Positions 1 through 5,546 are shown, counted from the stretch's first letter. The stretch is DNA of 7,350 bases from an uncultured Collinsella sp. (GCA_902494685.1 CABUUE010000074.1:1-7350); one strand, 5' to 3'. Numbers and translations are program-made. The notes: generated by a model from the sequence alone, not told the origin.

Positions 1-25
1 AGTTCGATTCTCCGCGCCTCCACCA
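1..25 (+). tRNA. 3' end of a tRNA gene, probably tRNA-Ala (5' part outside window)
   Basis: The window opens inside the T arm. The loop TTCGATT at 3-9 is followed by the stem strand CTCCG (10-14), the acceptor 3' strand CGCCTCC (15-21), discriminator A22 and an encoded CCA (23-25). The only visible 5' T-stem bases, a1 and g2, pair correctly with t11 and c10. The acceptor 3' strand has T at the place of position 70 and the discriminator is A73. Both fit tRNA-Ala, where G3:U70 is the identity element, but position 3 is outside the window, so the amino acid is inferred. tRNA-Ser is disfavoured because it carries G73. A strong terminator follows nine bases after CCA. Confidence 0.85.
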
Positions 26-33
26 TAAGCAAC

Positions 34-67
34 AGGCAGGTAGATACTCATATCTACCTGCCTTTTT
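34..67 (+). terminator. Intrinsic terminator of the tRNA gene
   Basis: AGGCAGGTAGATA (34-46) and TATCTACCTGCCT (51-63) form a perfect 13-bp stem with a four-base CTCA loop. The T run TTTTT (63-67) follows immediately. The hairpin ends transcription of the tRNA. Bases 27-33 supply only a weak A-rich stretch on the other strand, so it is called for the + strand only. Confidence 0.93.
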
Positions 68-76
68 ATTTCTTGT

Positions 77-112
77 CCGTACCGCGGAGAATCGAACTCT
101 ATGCAGGGCGCG
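77..112. repeat. 36-bp direct repeat, copy 1 (contains inverted tRNA 3' end)
   Basis: This segment is identical over 36 bases to 286-321, and similarity trails on for a few more bases (113-121 against 322-329 with one substitution and one missing T). Bases 83-98 are the exact reverse complement of bases 1-16, the visible tRNA T arm and start of the acceptor strand. The repeat therefore carries a tRNA-derived piece on the minus strand. No CCA end or complete clover leaf accompanies it, so it is a fragment and not a second tRNA gene. Confidence 0.9.
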
Positions 113-120
113 AGCGTTAA

Positions 121-214
121 ACAAACGCGGAGCGTTTGTAGCGAGCGGGCGAGGACGCCGGCAGGCGGCCGAAGCCGGCGCGGATTTGCGAAGCAAATAC
201 GCGGATTCTCCGCG
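121..214. repeat. Cluster of tight triloop and tetraloop hairpins
   Basis: Four short inverted repeats follow one another. ACAAACGC-gga-GCGTTTGT occupies 121-139, CGGC-cgaa-GCCG occupies 166-177, ATTTGC-gaa-GCAAAT occupies 184-198, and CGCGGA-ttc-TCCGCG occupies 200-214. All have three- or four-base loops, mostly GGA or GAA. The last includes 12 bases (204-215) identical to tRNA bases 6-17. No reading frame here has a credible start. Function is unknown: this could be decayed REP-like or tRNA-flank sequence. Confidence 0.6.
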
Positions 215-285
215 CAATGCCCCAGCCCAGAACAGATGCGATGTTTATCGAATCTCAGCCGGCCATGCCTCGCATCAGCGAATCC

Positions 286-321
286 CCGTACCGCGGAGAA
301 TCGAACTCTATGCAGGGCGCG
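286..321. repeat. 36-bp direct repeat, copy 2
   Basis: This is an identical copy of 77-112, lying 209 bases downstream in the same orientation. Bases 292-307 are again the reverse complement of the tRNA 3' part at 1-16. The sequence after this copy differs from that after copy 1 except for the first few bases, so the duplicated unit is short. The two copies bracket 173 bases of hairpin-rich sequence with no coding capacity for a recombinase, so this is not a self-mobile element. Confidence 0.9.
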
Positions 322-353
322 GGCGTAAAGAAAACGTCGCGGCAGCGCAGGGT

Positions 354-540
354 GGGACGCGCTTTCCTAACGGTCGTCCAACGGAAACTGCATCCCAGAA
401 TATCGGCTCAGAATGGGGTGCATTTTCCGGATAGGTTGTTGGCGGAAAGTTCATCCCGGAATCCCGCTTCAAACTGGGATACGCTTTCCGCTCCATCTCC
501 TCAACTCCAAAACCTATGCGCCCTCCATTCCAAAACTGGG
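354..540. repeat. Decayed tandem repeat, 61-bp period, with internal dyads
   Basis: Three units start at 354, 415 and 476, and the beginning of a fourth is visible at 538. Each starts with a GGG...TTTCC box (354-367, 415-428, 476-489). The first two contain a GGAAA...CATCCC box 29 bases later (383-396, 444-457). The second box is close to the reverse complement of the first, so the boxes alternate in orientation. The GGAAA box of unit 1 can pair with the GGG box of unit 2 (12 of 14 positions), and that of unit 2 with unit 3 (13 of 16, at 442-457 and 476-491). Identity outside the boxes is low, so the array is old. No gene is supported across it. Confidence 0.65.
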
Positions 541-576
541 TAGAAGAAGGCCAAAACGCAACGGCAGGAGGTCAAT

Positions 577-1455
577 ATGACTGCAGAAGATAAGGCAAAG
601 AACGCCGGCAAGGTCGCGCTCGTTTTGGAGGGCGGCAGCTTCCGCGGGCAGTTTACCGCGGGCGCGCTCGACGTTCTCATGGAGGCTGGCGTCGAGATTC
701 CGGCTGTCTACGGTGTATCGGCCGGTGCCCTCAACGGCGTGAACTACAAGTCGCACCAGATCGGCCGTGCCAACCGCATCAACCTGGCTTTCTGCAACGA
801 CAGCCGCTTCATGGGCGCCGCATCGTTTGCGTCCACGGGCTCTATTGTGGGTTACGACTTTATTTTCAACGATGTCCAGGACCGCCTGGATCCCTTTGAC
901 AACGAGACGTTCGACGCGAGCCCCATCGAGATGTACGCCGTCGCGACGGACATGCTCTTTGGAACCGCCACGTACCTGCCGGTCAAAAGCGCTGTGCTCG
1001 ACCTCGATGCTGTGCGCGCCTCGACGTCGCTGCCGCTGGTGACGCCGCCGGTCGAGATCGATGGGCACAAATACGTCGACGGCGGCGTAGCCGATTCGGT
1101 TCCTATCGAGCATGTGCTCGAGGAGGCGGGCTTCGACCGTGCGGTCGTCATTGTCACACAGGACCGCTCGTACGAGAAAAAGCCCTACGAGTTTATGCCA
1201 GCCGCACGCGCTCGCTATGCCGACTACCCCTATCTGCTCGAGGCCATCGAGACACGCCACGACCGCTACAACATCCAGCGCATGCATCTGTGGAAGTATG
1301 AGCGCGAGGGCCGCGCGCTGGTCGTCGCTCCGCAAAAGCCGGTCGAGGTCGGCCACGTTGAGCACGATCCGGCAAAGCTCCTCGACTTGTATATTCAGGG
1401 CCGCCAGGAGGCAAAGCGCTTGCTCGGAGATATCGAGGCGTTTGTCGAGCGCTAG
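577..1455 (+). CDS. Patatin-like phospholipase family protein
   Basis: This 292-residue protein is a predicted serine acyl hydrolase of the patatin family, acting on lipid esters with a Ser-Asp dyad. The glycine-rich oxyanion-hole segment GGSFRGQ is at residues 19-25. The nucleophile elbow GVSAG is at 46-50, making Ser48 the nucleophile, and the DGG motif with catalytic Asp168 is at 168-170. The order and spacing are those of the family. No signal peptide or membrane segment is visible, so a cytoplasmic or membrane-peripheral enzyme is expected. The ATG at 577 is chosen because a strong AGGAGGT (566-572) lies just upstream. The length matches bacterial YjjU/RssA-type patatins, and the C-terminal third resembles that of stand-alone members. 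The substrate cannot be deduced. No promoter is evident in the repeat-rich upstream region. The next gene has its own promoter, so this is probably a single-gene unit. Confidence 0.92.
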   Translation: MTAEDKAKNAGKVALVLEGGSFRGQFTAGALDVLMEAGVEIPAVYGVSAGALNGVNYKSHQIGRANRINLAFCNDSRFMGAASFASTGSIVGYDFIFNDVQDRLDPFDNETFDASPIEMYAVATDMLFGTATYLPVKSAVLDLDAVRASTSLPLVTPPVEIDGHKYVDGGVADSVPIEHVLEEAGFDRAVVIVTQDRSYEKKPYEFMPAARARYADYPYLLEAIETRHDRYNIQRMHLWKYEREGRALVVAPQKPVEVGHVEHDPAKLLDLYIQGRQEAKRLLGDIEAFVER

Positions 1456-1518
1456 CGTCGCGACGTCATGACCCATGGACGACATGTGCAGAAACTCTGG
1501 TCGGAGCCAAAATACCTG

Positions 1519-1546
1519 TTGACTCGGGCGACGAGCGGGGTAATAT
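1519..1546 (+). promoter_or_regulatory. Sigma-70-type promoter of rplM-rpsI
   Basis: A -35 box TTGACT (1519-1524) and a -10 box TAATAT (1541-1546) are separated by 16 bases. Both are one mismatch from consensus. Transcription should start near 1552-1554, giving a leader of about 60 bases before the rplM GTG. This is the best promoter in the window, as expected for ribosomal-protein genes. Confidence 0.85.
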
Positions 1547-1552
1547 GGACGG

Positions 1553-1584
1553 GTTACTTGCAGAGCCCCGTGAATCTCTGTAAC
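1553..1584 (+). promoter_or_regulatory. Hairpin at the 5' end of the rplM transcript (possible L13 leader)
   Basis: GTTAC (1553-1557) pairs with GTAAC (1580-1584), and AGAG (1562-1565) pairs with CTCT (1576-1579). A four-base TTGC bulge sits on the 5' side and the loop has ten bases. The stem begins almost exactly at the predicted transcription start. Ribosomal-protein operons are often autoregulated through leader RNA, and an L13 leader family is known in Firmicutes. I cannot confirm membership of that family from sequence alone. Confidence 0.5.
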
Positions 1585-1612
1585 AACACGTACTGTACAT
1601 GGAGGAGTCTAA

Positions 1613-2056
1613 GTGATTTCGAAATCGACTCACTACGCCAAGCAGGGCGAGGTCCAGCGCAACTGGGTTCTCGTCGACGCCGATGGTGCTGTCCTGGGCC
1701 GTCTTGCCACCCAGATCGCAATGATCCTGCGCGGTAAGAACAAGCCCCAGTTCACGCCCAACAGCGACTGCGGCGACTTCGTTGTCGTCATCAACGCCGA
1801 TAAGGTCCAGCTTACCGGTAACAAGGCCGACACGAAGACCTATTATCGCCACAGCGGCTACAACGGCGGCCTCAAGGCTGAGAGCTTCCGCCAGGCTATG
1901 GAGAAGCACCCGGAGAAGGTCATCGAGCGCGCCGTTCGCGGCATGCTGCCCAAGACCACCCTCGGCCGTGCCCAGATGACCAAGCTTAAGGTCTACGCTG
2001 GTGCCGAGCATCCGCACGCTGCCCAGAACCCCACGAAGATTGAGCTGGAGGCTTAA
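1613..2056 (+). CDS. rplM: 50S ribosomal protein L13
   Basis: This is the 147-residue large-subunit protein L13, which binds 23S rRNA early in assembly. Family signatures are visible: the N-terminal WVLVDADGAVLGRLAT block, the RHSGY segment at residues 79-83, the RAVRGMLPKTTLGR segment, and HPHAAQNP at 133-140. The length is close to the usual 142-147. The start is a GTG at 1613, chosen because GGAGGAG (1601-1607) lies five bases upstream and the frame then opens directly into the conserved N terminus. The next gene begins two bases after the stop, so the two are co-transcribed and probably translationally coupled. Codon choice is strongly biased, as expected for a highly expressed gene. Confidence 0.98.
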   Translation: MISKSTHYAKQGEVQRNWVLVDADGAVLGRLATQIAMILRGKNKPQFTPNSDCGDFVVVINADKVQLTGNKADTKTYYRHSGYNGGLKAESFRQAMEKHPEKVIERAVRGMLPKTTLGRAQMTKLKVYAGAEHPHAAQNPTKIELEA

Positions 2057-2058
2057 AG

Positions 2059-2454
<396 letters not shown>

Positions 2455-2484
2455 GGTTTTATCTCCTTACGAGATACAATGTAC

Positions 2485-2528
2485 AAGCGGGGCCTGCCGA
2501 TTGCTCGGCGGGTCCCGCTTTTCTTTTT
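2485..2528 (+). terminator. Intrinsic terminator of the rplM-rpsI operon
   Basis: The arms 2485-2500 and 2505-2520 form a 16-bp stem with two G-U wobbles and a TTGC loop (2501-2504). TTTTCTTTTT follows (2519-2528). The stem is long, GC-rich and T-tailed, so strong termination is expected. It lies 50 bases ahead of glmM and so separates glmM from the ribosomal operon, at least partly. Confidence 0.93.
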
Positions 2529-2536
2529 CGACTAGG

Positions 2537-2570
2537 GTGGGCGACTGCGTTTTGCCCACTTGGGAAGGAG
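2537..2570 (+). promoter_or_regulatory. Small hairpin and ribosome binding site upstream of glmM
   Basis: GTGGGC (2537-2542) and GCCCAC (2554-2559) form a 6-bp stem with an 11-base loop. It sits six bases ahead of the ribosome binding site AAGGAG (2565-2570), which is seven bases from the glmM ATG. The binding site fixes the start at 2578. The hairpin may shape translation initiation or stabilise the 5' end after terminator read-through, but nothing in the sequence proves a role. Confidence 0.45.
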
Positions 2571-2577
2571 CGATCCT

Positions 2578-3915
2578 ATGCCCCAGAACATCTTCGGTAC
2601 CGATGGCGTCCGTGGCGTCGCCAACGCCGACCTCTCGTGCGACCTCGCGTTTCGCCTGGGTCGCGCGGCGACCAAGTTCCTTGGTCCGGACATCTGCATC
2701 GGCCGCGATACGCGTCTTTCGGGCACCATGCTCGAGAGTGCTCTGACCGCCGGCATTATGGCCGAGGGCGGCCGCCCGCATTGCTGCGGCGTTATCCCTA
2801 CGCCGGCCGTGGCGCTGCTCACCGTTCAAAACGAGCTTGACGGCGGCATCGTCATCTCCGCTTCGCACAATCCGCCGGAGTTCAACGGCATCAAGTTCTT
2901 TAGCCGCAAGGGCATGAAGCTTCCCGACGCGGTTGAGGAAGAGATCAGCGCCTGGGTCATGTCCGAGGAGGCCATGGCTGCCGACACGCTGCCGACCGGC
3001 GCCGGTGTGGGCCACATCATCAAGATGAAGGACGCCCGCAAGGCATATGTCGATCATGCCATCAGCACGCTCGACGGCCTTAAGCTCGACGGCCTGGTTG
3101 TTGCCGTCGACTGCGGTCACGGTGCTTCCTGCCAGACCACGCCTGCCGCGCTGCAGCGCCTGGGCGCCACGGTGCATGCCATCAACACCGATTACTGCGG
3201 CACCGACATTAACGTCGAGTGCGGCTCCACTCACCTTGAGCCCCTGCGCGAGCTCGTGCTGCGCACCCACGCCGATATCGGCCTGGCCCACGACGGCGAC
3301 GCCGATCGCGTGCTGTTCGTGGACAGCGAGGGTAACGAGATCGATGGCGACTACATCCTGGCTATCTGCGGCTCCGACCTTGCTGCTCGCGGCAAGCTCG
3401 CCAACTCCGAGATCGTCTCGACCGTCATGTGCAACCTGGGCTTCTCCATCGCCATGAAGGAGCAGGGCTTCGAGATGGTCCAGACCGCCGTGGGCGACCG
3501 CTATGTTCTTGAGCGCATGCTCGAGGACGGTGCCGTTATCGGTGGCGAGCAGTCCGGCCACATCATCTTCCTGGAGCACAACACCACCGGCGACGGTCTG
3601 GTGACGGCTCTGCAGCTGCTGGCCGTGCTCAAGCGCACCGGCCGCACCCTTACCGACCTTGCCGGCATCATGAAGAAGTACCCGCAGGTGCTTGTCAACG
3701 TGCATTCCGACAACAAGGCCGGCCTGGACGATTGTCAGCCCATTTGGGACGCCGTCGCTGCCGCCGAGAAGGAGCTCAATGGTCGCGGCCGTATCCTGGT
3801 GCGCCCGAGCGGTACCGAGCCGCTGGTTCGCGTTATGGCCGAGGCCGAGACACACGAGCTGACCCAGCGCGTTGTCGACGACATCGTCGAGGTTGTCAAG
3901 CGCGAACTTCCCTAA
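2578..3915 (+). CDS. glmM: Phosphoglucosamine mutase
   Basis: GlmM interconverts glucosamine-6-phosphate and glucosamine-1-phosphate, the cytoplasmic step before GlmU makes UDP-GlcNAc for peptidoglycan. The 445-residue length equals that of E. coli GlmM. FGTDGVRG is at residues 6-13. The active-site loop SASHNP is at 94-99, with Ser96 the residue that is phosphorylated. The metal-binding DGDADR is at 239-244, the sugar-binding GEQSGH at 323-328, and the phosphate-binding RPSGTEP at 409-415. All four alpha-D-phosphohexomutase sites are intact. A TTG in frame at 2560 would add six residues, but the AAGGAG at 2565-2570 supports the ATG at 2578. Placement behind rplM-rpsI matches the actinobacterial arrangement. 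No clear promoter lies between the rpsI terminator and this gene. Confidence 0.97.
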   Translation: MPQNIFGTDGVRGVANADLSCDLAFRLGRAATKFLGPDICIGRDTRLSGTMLESALTAGIMAEGGRPHCCGVIPTPAVALLTVQNELDGGIVISASHNPPEFNGIKFFSRKGMKLPDAVEEEISAWVMSEEAMAADTLPTGAGVGHIIKMKDARKAYVDHAISTLDGLKLDGLVVAVDCGHGASCQTTPAALQRLGATVHAINTDYCGTDINVECGSTHLEPLRELVLRTHADIGLAHDGDADRVLFVDSEGNEIDGDYILAICGSDLAARGKLANSEIVSTVMCNLGFSIAMKEQGFEMVQTAVGDRYVLERMLEDGAVIGGEQSGHIIFLEHNTTGDGLVTALQLLAVLKRTGRTLTDLAGIMKKYPQVLVNVHSDNKAGLDDCQPIWDAVAAAEKELNGRGRILVRPSGTEPLVRVMAEAETHELTQRVVDDIVEVVKRELP

Positions 3916-3936
3916 TGGTCAATAACGGGTGCCAAG

Positions 3937-3945
3937 TGGTAAACT
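3937..3945 (+). promoter_or_regulatory. Possible extended -10 promoter element upstream of the EIIA gene
   Basis: TGGTAAACT contains a -10-like TAAACT (3940-3945) preceded by the TG of an extended -10. The -35 position holds only GGTCAA (3917-3922). Transcription would start about 35 bases before the EIIA start codon. This is a weak call: the gene could equally be read through from glmM. Confidence 0.35.
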
Positions 3946-3986
3946 GTTAAGGCTATTTTGATTGATTGGTATGTCCGAGGGGGAGC

Positions 3987-4484
3987 ATGTTCACTAAAGT
4001 CCTAAGGTCTTTTGATATGCGTGGTCGAGTCCTTACGCTGGATGCTCCCATCTCGGGCGACGTCATTCCGCTCTCCGAGGTAAACGATCAGACGTTTGCC
4101 ACCGGCCTTTTGGGCCAGGGCGTGGCGATTCAGCCTACCGGCACGCGCGTGATTGCGCCGGCAGATGCCAAGGTCGAGGCCATTTTTCCCACGGGACACG
4201 CCGTTGCGCTTAACACGGTCGATGGTCTGGACGTGCTCATCCACGTTGGTTTGGACACTGTTCAGCTCGAGGGCAAGCACTTTACCGTACATGCGCAAGT
4301 GGGTGATATCGTCCATAAGGGCGATGTACTCATCGAGTTCGATCGCGAGGCAATTGCTGCCGAGGGTTACGATGTGACGGTTCCTATCTTGGTGTGCAAC
4401 TCCGTTGAGTTCTCGAGCATCAAAGGTTCTATTGGTGAGCATGTCGAGGAGATGGACCAACTCATCGTCGCTCGCGAGCGCTAG
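3987..4484 (+). CDS. Stand-alone PTS EIIA component, glucose family (Crr-like)
   Basis: This 165-residue cytoplasmic phosphocarrier would take phosphate from HPr and pass it to an EIIB domain of a glucose-family sugar transporter. The protein is a single EIIA-Glc domain (PTS_EIIA_1). The acceptor is His86 in LIHVGLDTV, with the supporting His71 in PTGHAV; the 15-residue spacing equals that of His75 and His90 in E. coli EIIA-Glc. The segments VIAPADAKVEAIFP and VGDIVHKGDVLIEFD are also typical. The ATG at 3987 follows the G-rich ribosome binding site GAGGGGGAG (3977-3985) closely. The in-frame TTG at 3966 would start upstream of that site and is rejected. No EIIB or EIIC is present in the window. 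With nagB downstream, a role with glucose, GlcNAc or glucosamine transport is plausible but inferred. Confidence 0.93.
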   Translation: MFTKVLRSFDMRGRVLTLDAPISGDVIPLSEVNDQTFATGLLGQGVAIQPTGTRVIAPADAKVEAIFPTGHAVALNTVDGLDVLIHVGLDTVQLEGKHFTVHAQVGDIVHKGDVLIEFDREAIAAEGYDVTVPILVCNSVEFSSIKGSIGEHVEEMDQLIVARER

Positions 4485-4506
4485 TGAGCGCGCTTGGCCT
4501 TTAGCT

Positions 4507-4512
4507 TACAAT
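4507..4512 (+). promoter_or_regulatory. Possible -10 box of the nagB transcript
   Basis: TACAAT is one base from the -10 consensus. The -35 position 17 bases upstream holds GTGAGC (4484-4489), a poor match, so activator help or a different start is possible. Transcription from here would begin near 4519, a few bases before the first strong hairpin of the leader, giving an RNA leader of almost 240 bases. Confidence 0.4.
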
Positions 4513-4524
4513 TCGAACACGTTT

Positions 4525-4745
4525 ACGGAGGGCGCCCTTGAAAGAGGACGCCCTCCGTGGCAAGATGGGATCTGTCCGAAGCTAAACAGCTTTGGGTCAC
4601 CGTGGACGGGCAGGGGCCTCGACGCGGCTAGACACGAGACACATACATTACGCGACCTCGCCCTGGTGGCCGCACACGTTGGTTGCGGCCGACGCGGGCC
4701 GCGGGCAAGTGCTTGTAAGGGGAGCCTTGCCTCTCTTGTACGAGA
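4525..4745 (+). ncRNA. Structured leader region upstream of nagB (candidate cis-regulatory RNA)
   Basis: Positions 4485-4756 hold no credible gene but several ordered helices. ACGGAGGGCG (4525-4534) pairs perfectly with CGCCCTCCGT (4549-4558), and inside it CCTT-GAAA-GAGG (4536-4547) adds a stem capped by a GNRA tetraloop. CTGTCCG (4572-4578) pairs with CGGGCAG (4607-4613), enclosing AAGCT-AAAC-AGCTT (4579-4592). GGCCGCA (4668-4674) pairs with TGCGGCC (4684-4690). GGGCAAG (4703-4709) pairs with CTTGCCT (4726-4732), and TCTC (4732-4735) with GAGA (4742-4745) just before the nagB ribosome binding site. None is followed by a T run, so these are not intrinsic terminators. I do not recognise a known riboswitch, T-box, SRP, RNase P or glmS-ribozyme core. 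A leader acting on translation is inferred, and a separate small RNA is possible. Confidence 0.45.
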
Positions 4746-4756
4746 AAGGACGCGTA

Positions 4757-5485
4757 ATGAAGATCATTAAAGCTAAAGACTACGAGGATATGAGCCGCAA
4801 GGCCGCCAATATCATCTCGGCCCAGGTTATCCTCAAGCCCGATTGCGTGCTGGGTCTTGCCACCGGCTCCACCCCGATTGGCGCCTACAAGCAGCTCGCC
4901 GCTTGGTACGAGAAGGGTGACGTCGACTTTGCCGAGGTCAGCACCTACAACCTCGACGAGTATCGTGGCCTTTCGCACGACGATCCCCAGAGCTACCACT
5001 ACTTTATGCGTGAGAACTTCTTCGATCACATTAACATCGACCTGAACAACACGCATGTGCCCGATGGCTCCAATCCCGACGCTGCCGCTGCCTGCTCCGA
5101 GTACGACAAGATCGTCGCTGCCGCCGGTTACCCTGATCTGCAGCTGCTCGGCATCGGTAACAACGGTCACATTGGCTTCAACGAGCCCGATGACCACTTC
5201 TCCAAGGGTACGCACTGCGTCGACCTTACCGAGAGCACTATTCAGGCCAACAGCCGCCTGTTCGACAGCATCGACGACGTGCCCCGTCAGGCCTACACCA
5301 TGGGTACTCAGACCATCATGTATGCCCGCATGATCCTGGTTGTCGCCAACGGCGAGGCCAAGGCACAGGCCGTGCATGACATGTGCTATGGTCCGGTTAC
5401 CCCCGAGTGCCCTGCCTCGATCCTGCAACTGCACACCAACTGCGTTGTCGTTGCCGACGAGGCCGCCCTTTCGCTCTGCAAGTAG
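4757..5485 (+). CDS. nagB: Glucosamine-6-phosphate deaminase
   Basis: NagB converts glucosamine-6-phosphate to fructose-6-phosphate and ammonia in the cytoplasm, sending amino sugars into glycolysis. The 242-residue length is that of the short Gram-positive NagB. The phosphate-binding LGLATGSTP is at residues 32-40. NLDEY holds Asp67, the base equivalent to E. coli Asp72. GIGNNGHIGFNEP holds His138 and Glu143, and Asn136 stands where E. coli has Asp141, as in the Bacillus enzyme. The ATG at 4757 has AAAGGA (4745-4750) six bases upstream. An upstream extension to 4592 in the same frame would run through the leader helices and is rejected. The length stops short of the E. coli C terminus, so the allosteric control known there may be absent. 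A terminator follows 30 bases downstream. Confidence 0.97.
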   Translation: MKIIKAKDYEDMSRKAANIISAQVILKPDCVLGLATGSTPIGAYKQLAAWYEKGDVDFAEVSTYNLDEYRGLSHDDPQSYHYFMRENFFDHINIDLNNTHVPDGSNPDAAAACSEYDKIVAAAGYPDLQLLGIGNNGHIGFNEPDDHFSKGTHCVDLTESTIQANSRLFDSIDDVPRQAYTMGTQTIMYARMILVVANGEAKAQAVHDMCYGPVTPECPASILQLHTNCVVVADEAALSLCK

Positions 5486-5517
5486 CGAAAGCCTATCACC
5501 TCGACATAGCTTTGCCG

Positions 5518-5546
5518 AAGGCCTCCGCTTTGCGGGGGCCTTTTTG
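5518..5546 (+). terminator. Intrinsic terminator after nagB
   Basis: AAGGCCTCCGC (5518-5528) pairs with GCGGGGGCCTT (5532-5542) through 11 bp with one T-G wobble and a TTT loop. The T run TTTTT covers 5541-5545. A second inverted repeat, CTTTCGCT (5468-5475) and AGCGAAAG (5484-5491), spans the nagB stop codon but has no T run. Confidence 0.93.

Noticed and set aside
77..540. CRISPR array
   Set aside because: Only two 36-bp repeats with a 173-base gap, and a decayed 61-bp tandem without distinct repeat and spacer alternation. No cas gene is present in the window.
101..543. Several overlapping open frames of 60-110 codons on both strands
   Set aside because: They overlap the direct repeats, hairpins and tandem array, have arginine- and proline-rich composition typical of GC-rich shadows, and lack ribosome binding sites and recognisable motifs.
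1456..1481. Palindrome CGTCGCGACG (1456-1465) and a bulged repeat after the patatin stop as a terminator
   Set aside because: No T run follows and the stem is short, so intrinsic termination is not supported.
514..1485. Long minus-strand frame opposite the patatin gene (323 codons)
   Set aside because: It is an antisense shadow caused by codon bias. The + strand frame has complete patatin catalytic motifs and a strong ribosome binding site.
1549..1571. Possible pseudoknot between ACGG (1549-1552) and the rplM leader loop CCGT (1568-1571)
   Set aside because: The predicted transcription start near 1552-1554 would leave the 5' partner out of the RNA.
2475..2480. TACAAT as a -10 box for glmM
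   Set aside because: No -35 box exists at a usable distance, and the start would lie upstream of the strong rpsI terminator.
2467..3855. Long minus-strand frame opposite glmM (462 codons)
   Set aside because: It is a shadow of a gene whose four active-site motifs are intact on the + strand. It has no family resemblance and crosses the rpsI terminator.
4592..4756. N-terminal extension of nagB upstream of the ATG at 4757
   Set aside because: It would translate the structured leader, lacks homology to NagB, and bypasses a good ribosome binding site placed for the ATG at 4757.
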